From Parvularcula sp. BBD 1991-13 (lineage in GTDB: Bacteria > Pseudomonadota > Alphaproteobacteria > Caulobacterales > Parvularculaceae), in NCBI GenBank assembly GCA_001657385.1, contig LYSZ01000005.1:266956-330955 (forward strand): a stretch of 64,000 nt of DNA. Reading direction: 5' to 3'. This document shows, one piece after another, positions 52,170 to 62,700 of the stretch. The position numbers and the translations under genes were made by a program. Below the pieces are notes generated by a model. The model made no database searches and was not told the DNA's origin. It saw only the letters and a program-made list of their open reading frames with translations. Positions within the stretch are counted from its first letter, which is position 1; the number at the start of each line of letters is the position of its first letter.

Positions 52170-55100
52170 CGCCCATGGCAGCCCGTTCGAAGGCGACAAT
52201 GTTCCGCACACGCTTATCGATCTCTTGCAGCGCCGGGCGCGCGGGCGACCCGACGATGTCGCCTACACATTTCTGGACGAAGCCGGGGCCGTGTCGGCGA
52301 CGCTGACATATCAGGAACTTGACCGGCTCGCGCGGGCGATTGCGGCGCGGCTGGGCCGCGAGCGCGCCAGAGGCGATCGCGCCCTGTTGCTTTACGGCCC
52401 CGGGCTTGATTTCCATGTCGCTTTCTTTGGGTGCCTTTATGCGGGCGTGGTGGCGGTTCCGGTCAATCCGCCCCGGATGAACCGGAATTTCGGGCGACTC
52501 ATTGCGGTGACCGCCGACGCCGAGGTGCGCTTTATACTGACGACGTCTCCGCTCATGGACGGGTTGAGGCGGGCCGCGGGCCGCGCGCCCGACCTCAACC
52601 GCATCCAGTGGATCGCAACAGAAACCGTCGAGGCCGATGCAGACGAATATCCGCAGGACGCCGCCGCGCCGGATGCGGTCGCTTTCCTGCAATACACGTC
52701 CGGCTCGACCGGAACGCCGCGCGGGGTTCAGCTCACGCACGCCAATCTTCTGCATAACGCGCAACTCGTCTACGAAGCGACCGAGTGTACGCCGGCCGAC
52801 AAGTATGTGTCCTGGCTGCCGACATTTCACGACATGGGTTTCATGGTCGGATTGCTCGAACCGTTATATGCGGGCGTTCCCGTGGTCCTGATGGCTCCCG
52901 CCTCGTTTCTGCAGAGCCCGCGGCGCTGGCTCCAGGCGATCACCGACCACCGGGCGACGCTGAGCGGCGGACCCAATTTTGCCTATCGGCTTTGCGCCGG
53001 CCGGATCGGACCGGAACAAAGAGAGACGCTGAACCTGGAAAACTGGCGCTTCGCCTTTAACGGCGCGGAGCCGGTTCGCGCGCGGACGCTGGACGAATTC
53101 GCCAGGGTTTTCTCCCCGCACGGGTTTCGCGAACGGGCGTTTTATTCCTGCTACGGACTGGCGGAAGCGACGTTGCTGGTGTCCGGCGCCGGCGCCGGTC
53201 GACCCCTGGCGCGCAAGACATTCAGCCGTTCGGCCCTGGAGGCCCATCGCGCCGAGGCCGCCGGCGAAAGCGACGATGACGGCGCGCGCCTGGTGAGCTG
53301 CGGCCGGGTGCTCGGCGGGCAGCGCCTCGCCATTGTGAACCCGAATACGGGCGCGCCCTGTCAGTCGGACGAGGTCGGTGAAATCTGGGTTTCGGGGCCG
53401 AGCGTCGCCGGCGGCTACTGGAACCGGCCGGAAGAAAACCGCCGCGCCTTCGGCGCCCGTCTCGAGCAGACCGGGGAAGGGCCGTTCCTGCGCACCGGCG
53501 ATCTGGGATTTCTGGAGGACGGCGAGCTTTACGTCACCGGGCGTCTGAAAGACATGATCATTATTCGCGGCGCCAACTATTACCCACAGGACATCGAGGA
53601 AATTGTCGAGGGCGTCGATCCGGCGCTGCGCGCCGGATGCGGCGCCGCCTTCTCGATAGACGTGGAAAGCGACGAAGGGGACGGCGAGGAGCGGCTCGTC
53701 ATCGTGCAGGAAATCGAGCGGCGCGAAGGGTTCGATCCCGATGCCGTCATCGACCTGATCCGGAAAGCCGTTTCGGAAAAATGCGAGTTGCAGGCGCACA
53801 CGGTCGCGCTCATCAGGAAAGGAACCATTCCCAAAACCTCAAGCGGCAAGATCCAGCGACACGCCTGTAAAGCGGCTTTCCTGAACGGCGAATTGCGCGA
53901 GATCGCGCGAGATTGCGTCGAGGCGCGCGAAGAAGCGCCTGCGGAAGAGGCGAGCGTGATCCTGAAAACCCTGCTGGCGATCCCCGCCGAGGCGCGTCAG
54001 GCGCCGCTGGAGGCGTATCTGCGGGAGCAGGCCGCCCGCTTGCTGAAAACGCCGTCCGGCCGTCTGGAGACTGACGTTCCCCTTGCATCCTTCGGTCTCG
54101 ATTCCCTGATCGCGGCCGAGTTCAAGAATGTCGTCGAGGACGATCTGCGCGTCTCCGTCTCCCTGTCGCGTCTGCTCGACGGCGCGGCGATCGCGGACCT
54201 GGCCCGCGATGCGGTGCAGCAGCTCTCCGCGCCGCCCGCGGTCAGGAAATCGGCGGGACCGGCGGCGCCGTCGGGGAGCGGCGCGCCGCTCTCTCACATG
54301 CAGCGCTCGCTGTGGCTGACCCAGCAACTCGCGCCGGCCAGTCCGGCTTACAACGTCCCGATCGCCATACGGATCGAAGCGCCGGTCAATCGGGAAGCCT
54401 TGCGCAGGGCCTTGCAGGATATCGTCGACCGGCATGCATCCCTGCGGACTACGTTCGATATGGGGGCGGACGGGCCGGTACAGGTCATTCACGCCCGCCA
54501 GCAGGTGACGTTCGAGGAAATCGATTGCGCGGGCGAAGCCGCCGCGGGCGAGGCCGATAAGGCGATGACCGACCTGGCGCATGAGCCGTTCGATCTGGAG
54601 CGCGGGCCTGTGTTCCGCGCCGCCCTGTTTTCCCGCTCAGACCGGGACCACACCCTCTTGCTGATGGCCCATCACCTCGTCACCGACGGCCGGTCGATGT
54701 GGATCCTGCTGGAGGAGACGCTGACGCTTTATCAGGCGCGCGCGGCGGGCCGGGATGACAGCCTGCCTCGCCTGGCGTGCGACTATTCGGATTTCGTTCA
54801 GTGGCAGGCCGGCGCGCTTGACGGGCCGGAAGGCGACGCCCTCCTGTCATACTGGCGGAACGAGTTGCAGGATAGTCCGACCCTCGATTTTCCGATGGCG
54901 CGCCGCCGGCCGCCGGTGCGCACATTCGACGGCGATGAGGTCCGGTTCAACCTCGACCGCGAACTGGCGGAGGGTCTCGGCCGCCTCGCGGCGGCGAACC
55001 GGACGACTCTTTACGTTGTCCTGCTTACCGCCTTCGAGCTGTTATTGCATCGTTATGCGTATACAGACGATATTATGATCGGATCGCCGGTGCAGGGCAG

Positions 55101-55830
55101 ACCGAGCGCCCGATTTGAAGGCGTCGTCGGCTGTTTTTTCAATGTCGTGGCGTTGCGTTCCGTTATCGCCGGCGATCCGACGTTCTCCGATCTCCTGGCG
55201 CAGACCCGGGGCAAGGTGCTCGCCGCGCTGGAGCGTCAGCACTATCCGTCTCATCTGCTTGCGGAAAAACTGGTGACGGCGCGCGATCCCAGCCGCTCGC
55301 CGCTGTTCTCGGTTTCGTTCATCCTTCAGAAACCGGTTTTCGGCGCTTCCGGCACGCCGTTGCGCATGGACGAAGGCCTGCGCGCCGATTTCGGCGACTT
55401 GCCGGTGAAGCTCGTCCCGGTTGAGAAAAAATGCGCGCGGAACGATCTGGAACTGGAAATTCTGGAGGCTGAAGGCGGCCTGTTCTGTTCGTTGCAGTTC
55501 AACACGAGCCTGTTCCGCCGCGAAGACATGAAGCGCCTGACGGCTCACTATTCGCAGCTGCTCGGCGCCGCAGCGGCGTCGCCGGGGATGGCGGTCTCCC
55601 GGCTTTCCATGGCCGCGGAGGATGAGCGCGAGCGCATCCTGGGGCGTTGGAGCAAGGGCAAGGGAGGGTATTCCCTGTCCACGACGGTCGACGCCATGTT
55701 CGACGCCCAGGTCGCGAAAACTCCCGGGAAAATCGCCGCGGTCCATCGCGACGCCTCGCTGACTTTCTCGCAACTGAATGACGACGCCGCAAGATTAGCC
55801 GCCTTAATCGAAAACCTAACTCAACGCTAG
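52150..55830 (+). CDS. FAAL-ACP-C NRPS ending in the N-terminal piece of an A domain
   Basis: 1226 residues from ATG 52150 (GGAGG, 6-nt spacing). Fatty acyl-AMP ligase at ~20-620 (YTSGSTGTPRGVQLTH near 180, SCYGLAEATLLVS near 333, RTGDLGF near 450), acyl carrier with FGLDSLIAAEF near 649, condensation domain with HHLVTDG near 839. It then continues with ILGRWSKGKGGYS and TTVDAMFDAQVAKTPGKIAA, which normally lead into an adenylation domain, and stops at LTFSQLNDDAARLAALIENL plus three residues, just after the A1-type motif. The remainder of that A domain starts the protein at 59727. The enzyme should load and extend a fatty acid, beginning a lipopeptide. The next start codon is only 12 nt downstream of the stop. 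Confidence 0.93.
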   Translation: MAATMSNAHGSPFEGDNVPHTLIDLLQRRARGRPDDVAYTFLDEAGAVSATLTYQELDRLARAIAARLGRERARGDRALLLYGPGLDFHVAFFGCLYAGVVAVPVNPPRMNRNFGRLIAVTADAEVRFILTTSPLMDGLRRAAGRAPDLNRIQWIATETVEADADEYPQDAAAPDAVAFLQYTSGSTGTPRGVQLTHANLLHNAQLVYEATECTPADKYVSWLPTFHDMGFMVGLLEPLYAGVPVVLMAPASFLQSPRRWLQAITDHRATLSGGPNFAYRLCAGRIGPEQRETLNLENWRFAFNGAEPVRARTLDEFARVFSPHGFRERAFYSCYGLAEATLLVSGAGAGRPLARKTFSRSALEAHRAEAAGESDDDGARLVSCGRVLGGQRLAIVNPNTGAPCQSDEVGEIWVSGPSVAGGYWNRPEENRRAFGARLEQTGEGPFLRTGDLGFLEDGELYVTGRLKDMIIIRGANYYPQDIEEIVEGVDPALRAGCGAAFSIDVESDEGDGEERLVIVQEIERREGFDPDAVIDLIRKAVSEKCELQAHTVALIRKGTIPKTSSGKIQRHACKAAFLNGELREIARDCVEAREEAPAEEASVILKTLLAIPAEARQAPLEAYLREQAARLLKTPSGRLETDVPLASFGLDSLIAAEFKNVVEDDLRVSVSLSRLLDGAAIADLARDAVQQLSAPPAVRKSAGPAAPSGSGAPLSHMQRSLWLTQQLAPASPAYNVPIAIRIEAPVNREALRRALQDIVDRHASLRTTFDMGADGPVQVIHARQQVTFEEIDCAGEAAAGEADKAMTDLAHEPFDLERGPVFRAALFSRSDRDHTLLLMAHHLVTDGRSMWILLEETLTLYQARAAGRDDSLPRLACDYSDFVQWQAGALDGPEGDALLSYWRNELQDSPTLDFPMARRRPPVRTFDGDEVRFNLDRELAEGLGRLAAANRTTLYVVLLTAFELLLHRYAYTDDIMIGSPVQGRPSARFEGVVGCFFNVVALRSVIAGDPTFSDLLAQTRGKVLAALERQHYPSHLLAEKLVTARDPSRSPLFSVSFILQKPVFGASGTPLRMDEGLRADFGDLPVKLVPVEKKCARNDLELEILEAEGGLFCSLQFNTSLFRREDMKRLTAHYSQLLGAAAASPGMAVSRLSMAAEDERERILGRWSKGKGGYSLSTTVDAMFDAQVAKTPGKIAAVHRDASLTFSQLNDDAARLAALIENLTQR

Positions 55831-55842
55831 ATAGATATTGTC

Positions 55843-57099
55843 ATGATACAGAACCATCAAATCAGGCTCAAGAAATCCGACGTCCTCGCCGCCGGCGCCC
55901 TCGACGATGCGGTCGGCAGGGCCGCAGGCGGAAACGTGCTGCGCTGGTACGTCGCCCAGTCGTCCGCCGATGAACTCGTGATCGAGGTCACGACCTATGA
56001 GGCGGGCCTCAGACAACCAGGCGCCTCGACCGGGCGTGCGTTCTACCCGGGCAGAAACGTAACGCTGAACGTCGTGCCGACGGGCATCGGCTGCAGCATC
56101 GGCGGTTTCGCCGGCGACGCCGCGCCGGTCTCCAACCTTCTCGCCGGCGTTTCGGATTATCTCATCGCCAATCCGAACACTGTGAACGCATCGAACTTCA
56201 TCAATCTCCAGAATGGAAATATTCTATATACAGACGGTTATTCGATCGACCTCTTCTCCAGCGGTTCCGTCGATCTCCATGTTCCTTACGGCAATCGCGT
56301 GGGTCTGATCGTGGAGAAAACGGACGAGCGCAATCTCGACACTGTGTATAACGTCGTCAACGCCGTGCGGGCGATTCACGGCGTTGACATAACGGACGTC
56401 CTGGTCACCGAGGAGAGCATTGGCGGACGCTGTCAGGAGAACCAGTCGAAGGGCTTCGTCGGCACGGTCGATCATCCGAATGTCCTTCTTGATGCGTGCG
56501 AGAAGCTGGTGCGCGGCGGCGCCAACGCCATTGCCGTGACAACCAATATCAGCGATTTGCCGCTGGAGAACTACGCCAGGCATTTCGAGGGGGAATACGC
56601 TAACCCCATCGGCGGCGTCGAAGCGATCATTTCCTATCTGATCACCAATCATTTCACGCTCCCGTCGGCGCACGCGCCGATGATCAATGTCAAACAGCTC
56701 GACCTGAAACGAAATGTAGTCGACGCCCGCGGCGCCGGTGAGTTCGCTTCCGAAAGCGGCCTCGCCTGCATCCTGGTCGGCCTGAAGAAAGCGCCGCATA
56801 TCGCGCCGCCGCCGAATGCGCGGATCGCCGATATCGTCAACGTCAACAATCTTTCCGCTCTTGTCACGCCTGCGTCCTGCCTCGGGGGCATCCCCGCCAT
56901 CCAGGCGCACAAGCAGGGCGTTCCGGTCGTCGCGGTGCGCGAGAACACAACCATTCTCGGCGTCGATCGCGACGTCATGCAAATGGATAACGTCATCGAG
57001 GTTGAAAACTACGTGGAAGCGGCCGGCGTCCTTCTCGCGCTGCGCAACGGGATCAGCCTGGAAAGCCTGCGGCGGCCTTTGGAAACCCTTTATCACTGA
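55843..57099 (+). CDS. DUF3326 protein
   Basis: 418 residues. The segments VVPTGIGCSIGGFAGDAAPV, LIANPNTVNASNFINL, YGNRVGLIVE, LVRGGANAIAVTTNI and PASCLGGIPAIQAHKQGVPV match what I remember of DUF3326, a family mainly known from cyanobacteria with no assigned biochemical role. No membrane segment or signal peptide. No clear ribosome site precedes the ATG, which lies 12 bp after the FAAL protein stop, so translation is probably coupled. Seven bp separate it from the LanB-like gene. The two genes occupy the gap in the split A domain, so they probably act together on an NRPS-bound intermediate. Confidence 0.75.
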   Translation: MIQNHQIRLKKSDVLAAGALDDAVGRAAGGNVLRWYVAQSSADELVIEVTTYEAGLRQPGASTGRAFYPGRNVTLNVVPTGIGCSIGGFAGDAAPVSNLLAGVSDYLIANPNTVNASNFINLQNGNILYTDGYSIDLFSSGSVDLHVPYGNRVGLIVEKTDERNLDTVYNVVNAVRAIHGVDITDVLVTEESIGGRCQENQSKGFVGTVDHPNVLLDACEKLVRGGANAIAVTTNISDLPLENYARHFEGEYANPIGGVEAIISYLITNHFTLPSAHAPMINVKQLDLKRNVVDARGAGEFASESGLACILVGLKKAPHIAPPPNARIADIVNVNNLSALVTPASCLGGIPAIQAHKQGVPVVAVRENTTILGVDRDVMQMDNVIEVENYVEAAGVLLALRNGISLESLRRPLETLYH

Positions 57100-57106
57100 T
57101 CGACCG

Positions 57107-59683
57107 ATGGAAACCTCAGTCAAGGCCAGAAACGCGCAATCGTCGGCGCCGGGATCTTCCCCGGCGCCGGAACACCGGGTGAACCTGCCCGGCGGCGATT
57201 GGGCGCTTTGGCGCTGGGCGGCCCTTCGGGGGGCGGGGTTTCCTGTGGATATGCTGTTAGCGCTCGGCGCGCCCGAATGCGCCGGCGCCGCCGACGCCAT
57301 GAACGCGGCGAAAAAATGCGAAACAGACGCCTGCGAAGCGGCTGTCGTAGCGATACAGCGGGCCGTGAGCGCGACCGGCGAGCGGCGACCGTCAAGGAAG
57401 GCGGCGCTCAGGCTGCTGCAATCGCGGGCGTTTTCCGGCGCGCCGGCGCGTTGCAGCACGGTTCGCACGGCCGCAGCCGAATGGGAGACAAGCCGGTCCG
57501 CATACGGATTGGCCAGGGAACGATACGACGAAGCGTTCGCCGCCGCCGCCCGCCGAGGATTGGACAGCATCCGCCGGATCGCGGCCCGGTCCGACTTCCG
57601 GGAGGCCGTTGCCTGGCAGAACCGCCGGGCGCTGCAAACGGGCGTCGATCCGTTGCTGCGTGAAAGCGGGACGGGGCGGCGCGGATCGAAGGTCCGCCAG
57701 CGCGAACAACTGGTCGCCAATTATCTGCAACGCTACTGCGCCAAAAACGACACGATCGGTTTCTTCGGCCCGGTGGGGTGGGCGCGCATCGCTCCCGGAG
57801 GACGCGCCGTGCGCGTACGCAACGGAACCTCGCTGATCGCGAAACGCAATCTGTATTTCGAATCCTGGTGCATCGACGCCCTCGTCGAGGGGTTCGAGCG
57901 CCGCCAGGATGTCCTGCCGTGGATCGCTCCGCGCCGCAACTGCGCGATGTACGAAGAGGACGGCGTTGCACGCCTGCCGTTCAGGAAACCCGTGCACCTT
58001 ACGCCTGCGGAGCGGTCGCTCCTGGCGGCGTGCGACGGCGAGCGGGTCGCCAAACGCATCGCCGCCGAGATGGCGGGTGATCCCGGCGTCGCCCTGGGCT
58101 CGGAGGCGGAGGCGTTCGACCTTCTTGAGAGCCTGCGGGAGCGGGGGATGGTCTGGTGGAAGTTTGAACTGCCAAGAAATCTGCGGCCTGAAGTCGCCTT
58201 GCGCGGCGCGCTTGCCCGGATCGAAGATGAAGAGCTGAAGGCGCCGCTGGAAAATGCGCTCGACCGGCTCGAAGCGGCCTTTGTCAGGATCGGCGCGGCG
58301 GCCGGCGACGCCGATGCGCTCAGCGCGCGCCTCGGCGATCTCGAGACCGAGTTCAATGCGCTCACCGGTCAGGCGGCGACCCGCTCGGCCGGCAAAACAT
58401 ATGCCGGGCGGACGCTGGTTTACGAGGATTGCGTACGGAACGCCGAGGTCGAGCTTGGCGCCGACGTGCTGGCGGAAACGGGGCCGGCGCTCAGCCTGGT
58501 GCTGGACAGCGCGCGCTGGCTCAGCTACGCGATTTGGTACGCATACGAAAAAATATCCCGAAACCTTTATGCGTCGCTCGCCAGGTCCGCAGGCTCGCCG
58601 CAGGTCGATTTCGTCAAGTTCTGGACCCAGATACAGCTTTACTTCTTCGAACGCCGCGAAGAGGTCGCCGCCGCGGCCCTGTCCCAGTTCCAGAAACGCT
58701 GGGCGAAAATCCTCGCCCCGCCGCGGGATCGGAGCCGCCTCGACGTTTCGTCGGCGTCGCTGAAGGCGGCCGTCGCGAAAGAGTTTTCCCTTCCGAGGCG
58801 TCCGCGCAGCCTCACGCGCTATCAAAGTCCCGACCTTATGATCGCGGCCAAAGACGTGGAGGCAATCGGACGGGGGGACTATCAGGTCGTGCTCGGAGAG
58901 TTGCATGCCGGCATGAATACGCTGGGGTGGCCGCTGTTTATCGAACAGCATCCGTCGCCGGACGACCTCTTTCGCGGCGTCGATCTTGACCTGAAAGAGC
59001 CGCGCGTCATGCCGATTGTGCCGAAAGGCGCGTTCGGCGACGTGACGCGCGTCTTCCCGGCGCTGACGGCGCCGAAAGACTACTATCTCGCATTTCAGAC
59101 GGATGCGACGCAAATCGAAGGCTCCAGATATTTACCCATCGGATCTCTCGTGGTAGAAGACGTCGACGACGAATTGATCCTCCGTACACGTGATGGCCAG
59201 GTGAAGCTCGATCTCCTCGCGGGACTGGGCCAGCTCATAGAGTACGTTACCGCCAGCCAGTTCAAGATATTCGATATCGACGAGTATGTGCCGAGGGTCG
59301 CCATTGACCGCCTGATTATCTGTCGGGAAGCATGGCGCTTCTCTCTTGCTGACGCGACCTTCGCCTTCCGGAAAGAGGAGGCGGAGCGCTATGCGTACGC
59401 CCGGAACTGGATTGCCGACCATGGACTGCCGCGCTTCGTGTTCGTCAGGTTTCCCGGTGAGGACAAGCCCGTCTACATTGACTTCGAAAGCCCTGTTTAC
59501 GTGGAAATACTGGCCAAAATGGTCAGGCGCGCTGTTGGCGAGGATGAGACCAAGACCGGTTCTTTCACCGTCGCCGAAATGCTGCCCGGAATAGAACAAA
59601 CCTGGCTGCCCGGCGCGTCGGGGGAAAAATACGCCTGCGAGCTGCGCGTGGTCGCAGTCGATCAGTCTAAAGATTTCTATTGA
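57107..59683 (+). CDS. LanB-like (lantibiotic dehydratase N-domain) protein
   Basis: 858 residues. NYLQRYCAKNDTIGFFGPVG near residue 205 corresponds to the 'R-x-TPFG' core of LanB proteins; LTRYQSPDLMIAAKDVEAIG, VVLGELHAGMNTL and LPRFVFVRFPGEDKPVYIDF are further family blocks, and it ends with the EMLP and ELRVVAVD blocks that close the N-terminal domain. I see no SpaB_C elimination domain (no W-F-Y-I-R-Y or H-L-R-x-R motif). It therefore resembles either the glutamyl-tRNA-using half of a dehydratase or the PEARL group, which adds amino acids from aminoacyl-tRNA to a peptide. No RiPP precursor is near; the likely partner is the NRPS line. Confidence 0.78.
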   Translation: METSVKARNAQSSAPGSSPAPEHRVNLPGGDWALWRWAALRGAGFPVDMLLALGAPECAGAADAMNAAKKCETDACEAAVVAIQRAVSATGERRPSRKAALRLLQSRAFSGAPARCSTVRTAAAEWETSRSAYGLARERYDEAFAAAARRGLDSIRRIAARSDFREAVAWQNRRALQTGVDPLLRESGTGRRGSKVRQREQLVANYLQRYCAKNDTIGFFGPVGWARIAPGGRAVRVRNGTSLIAKRNLYFESWCIDALVEGFERRQDVLPWIAPRRNCAMYEEDGVARLPFRKPVHLTPAERSLLAACDGERVAKRIAAEMAGDPGVALGSEAEAFDLLESLRERGMVWWKFELPRNLRPEVALRGALARIEDEELKAPLENALDRLEAAFVRIGAAAGDADALSARLGDLETEFNALTGQAATRSAGKTYAGRTLVYEDCVRNAEVELGADVLAETGPALSLVLDSARWLSYAIWYAYEKISRNLYASLARSAGSPQVDFVKFWTQIQLYFFERREEVAAAALSQFQKRWAKILAPPRDRSRLDVSSASLKAAVAKEFSLPRRPRSLTRYQSPDLMIAAKDVEAIGRGDYQVVLGELHAGMNTLGWPLFIEQHPSPDDLFRGVDLDLKEPRVMPIVPKGAFGDVTRVFPALTAPKDYYLAFQTDATQIEGSRYLPIGSLVVEDVDDELILRTRDGQVKLDLLAGLGQLIEYVTASQFKIFDIDEYVPRVAIDRLIICREAWRFSLADATFAFRKEEAERYAYARNWIADHGLPRFVFVRFPGEDKPVYIDFESPVYVEILAKMVRRAVGEDETKTGSFTVAEMLPGIEQTWLPGASGEKYACELRVVAVDQSKDFY

Positions 59684-59726
59684 ATGCTGAATGCCGTTCC
59701 TGAGCCGTTAAGCACAAGGAAGACAA

Positions 59727-62700
59727 ATGCCATTTCAACACGGACTCATCGGTTTGATGACCGATCAGAACCTGAACCTGCTGACCGGCATGATGGGCAT
59801 TATCAAGTCCGGGCGCGCGTTCGTTCCAATCGACGCGAATTATCCCGCTGAACGCATCAACCTGATCGTCCGGGATTGCGCGCTGGAACTGTTGGTGACG
59901 GAGCGTAAACAACTCGATATAGCCAAGCGCGCGGCCGAAGCGAATCCCGGACTCAAACATATCATCTGCATTGACCGGATCGAAGGCGATCCGACGGATG
60001 ATCCGGCGCGCGATCTTCAGTCGGATGAAGGCGGCGCGACAATTCACGATGCGCGCAGCTTTGCCGACATTCAACCGCCGGCGGGCGCGCGCGACGGCGC
60101 CGCGGACCCTCAACGCCTTGCTTACGTCATCTACACGTCGGGCTCCACCGGCGCGCCCAAGGGCGTGCCTATCAGCCACCAGAGCCTCGTCCCGGTGTTG
60201 CGCTGGGGACGTGACTGTTTCGGCCTCGGCGAGGAGACCCGCGTTCTGCAGAACCTGTCGCACTGTTTCGACTTCGGTATTTTCGAGATTCTGACGACCA
60301 TGCTGTTCGGAGGCGCGCTCTACTTCACCGATCGGCAACAGGTTTCTGGCGTTGATTTCTACAGTGAGTTTATCGAGAAGAACAGCATCAACACGATCCA
60401 TACGACGCCGTCCTATTTTCGGGATGTGCTGTTGCTGGGCGGCCGTCTGGATGCGCTGAAGACGGTCCATCTCGGCGGCGAACCGCTGACCGGAAGCGCT
60501 GTTGAGAAAATTTACGACCGCGTTGGAGACGATTGCGCCGTCCATAACGGTTACGGTCCGACGGAGGCGTCGATCAATACGACCGTTTTCAGCATGAAGG
60601 GAAAAGACGCGCTTTCGGCGTTGAAAACGGACGCCGTGCCGATTGGGCGCCCGACGGCCGACAATGAACTGTTTATCCTTGACAGGCGGATGAGGCCCGC
60701 CGCCGCCGGCGTCCCCGGCGAGCTTTACATTGGCGGTCCGGGGCTGGCGCCGGGATATCTGTCGCGTCCGTCGCTGACGGCGTCACGTTTCCTGCCGCAT
60801 CCGTTCTCCGGCGAGCCAGGGGCGCGGCTGTACCGCACCGGCGACCTGGCGCGCTTTGTAGACGACGGCGAGGTCGAGTTCCTGGGGCGTACGGACGAAC
60901 AGGTCAAAATTCGCGGATTCCGGATTGAATTGGGGGAAGTGGAAGCCGCGCTCCTCGCACACCCCGGCGTGATCGACGCGGCGGTCGTGGTCGCGGCGAC
61001 GGACGCCGCAAAGCGGCTGGCGGCGTTCGTCGTCCCGCGGCCCGGGGCGGTTTCCTGCTCGGAAGCCGATTTGCGGTCGCATTTGCGCGAGCGGTTGCCC
61101 GACTATATGACGCCGTCGCTGATCGCGCTGCGCGAGGCGATGCCGTTGACCGCGAACGGCAAGGCCGACCGGCGCGCGCTGGCGCGGCTGGCCGCCGAGA
61201 CGACGCCGGCGAAAAAAACGGGAGCGTCCGCAGCGCTGACCCCGGTGGAAGAGCTCGTGGCGGCGGCCTGGGAAGAGGTGCTGGGCGTCGCCGGCGTCGG
61301 TCCCGAGGACAATTTCTTCGAACTCGGCGGCCATTCCCTGCTCGCCACGCAAGTCATCAGCCGGCTGCGCAAGTCGTTCGGCGCCGGCCTGCCGCTCTAT
61401 CTCCTGTTCGAAAAGCCCACGCTTGCCGATTTCGCACGCTATGTCGGCAGCGCCGATGAGGCGGATACCGCCCCGCAGGCGCCCGAGATCACGCCTGCGC
61501 CCAGGGATGTCGACATTCCCCTTTCGTTTCCGCAGGAACGGATGTGGTTCTTAAGCAAGCTCGACCCGACAAGCGCGTCCTATTTCATAATCCGGGCGAT
61601 CCGGGTTCAGGGCCTTCTCGACCACGAGGCGCTCGAAAAGACGTTTACGGAGCTTGTGCGGCGCCATGAGATACTGCGCACCACCTTCGCGATGATCGAC
61701 GGACGGCCGGTTCAGCGCATCCATGAGCCGGCGCCGGTTCGTATTCCCGTAGTCGACCTGACCGCGGTCGACGACAGCGAGCGTGAACGCGAGGTCGAGG
61801 ATTTGATCCTGCAGGACGGTCAGCGCCCCTTCAACCTGGAAGACGGGCCGCTGCTGCGGCTGAACGTGGCGCGTCTTGGCGACGAGGAACACGTCCTGAT
61901 CCTGAACGAACACCACGCGATCCACGACGGCTGGGCGCAAGGGGTGTTGATCCGTGAATTTCTGGCGCTTTATCGCGCGTTCCTTGACGGCGAACCGTCG
62001 CCGCTGGCGGAGCCGCGCCTCCAGTTCGCCGATTTCGCCTACTGGCAGCGCCGCTGGATGCAGGGCGAGGAGCTTGAGCGCCAGCTTGCCTATTGGCGCG
62101 ACCATCTCGACGGCGCCGACCCGGGACTGAACCTGCCGACGGACCGGCCCCGTCCGCCCGTTCACACATCGCGCGGCGACCAGCTTGAGTTTGTCATTCC
62201 CGCAGAACTCGCCGCGCGCCTGCGCGCGTTCAGCCGCCGCGAAGGCGTTACGCTGTTCATGACGATGCTCGCGGGGTTCAAGGCCCTGCTCTATCATTAT
62301 ACCGGGCAGACGGACATCAGCCTCGGCTCCGGCATCGCCAACCGCCGGGCGCGGGAGCTTGAGGATCTTCTCGGGATGATGGTGAACACGGTGGTCCTGC
62401 GCACCGATCTGAGCGGCGCCCCATCATTCAGGGAACTGCTCGACAGGGTGCGGAAGGTTTGCCTCGGGGCGTACTCCCATCAGGACGTGCCGTACGAGAA
62501 AGTCGTCGAAGTCATGCGTCCAGAGCACAGCCGCGGTCACGCGCCGATGTTCCAGGGCATGTTCGCCTTCATGGATGCGCCGACGCGGGAGCTGTCGCTG
62601 CCAGGGCTTTCGCTGACCGTGATGGAAACGCATAACCAGACGGCCAAGTTCGATTTCGTGATTATTGTCCTGCCGCATGTGGAGCAACTGGTCGGCCAGG

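Noticed and set aside
50436..52211. 591-codon minus-strand ORF
   Set aside because: Antisense shadow of the peptide-export ABC transporter, highly charged and without domain features.
55780..59760. Frameshift or assembly error as the reason for the split A domain
   Set aside because: The pieces are separated by two complete, co-directional genes with normal coding quality, and the second piece has its own ribosome site, so a simple frameshift cannot explain it.
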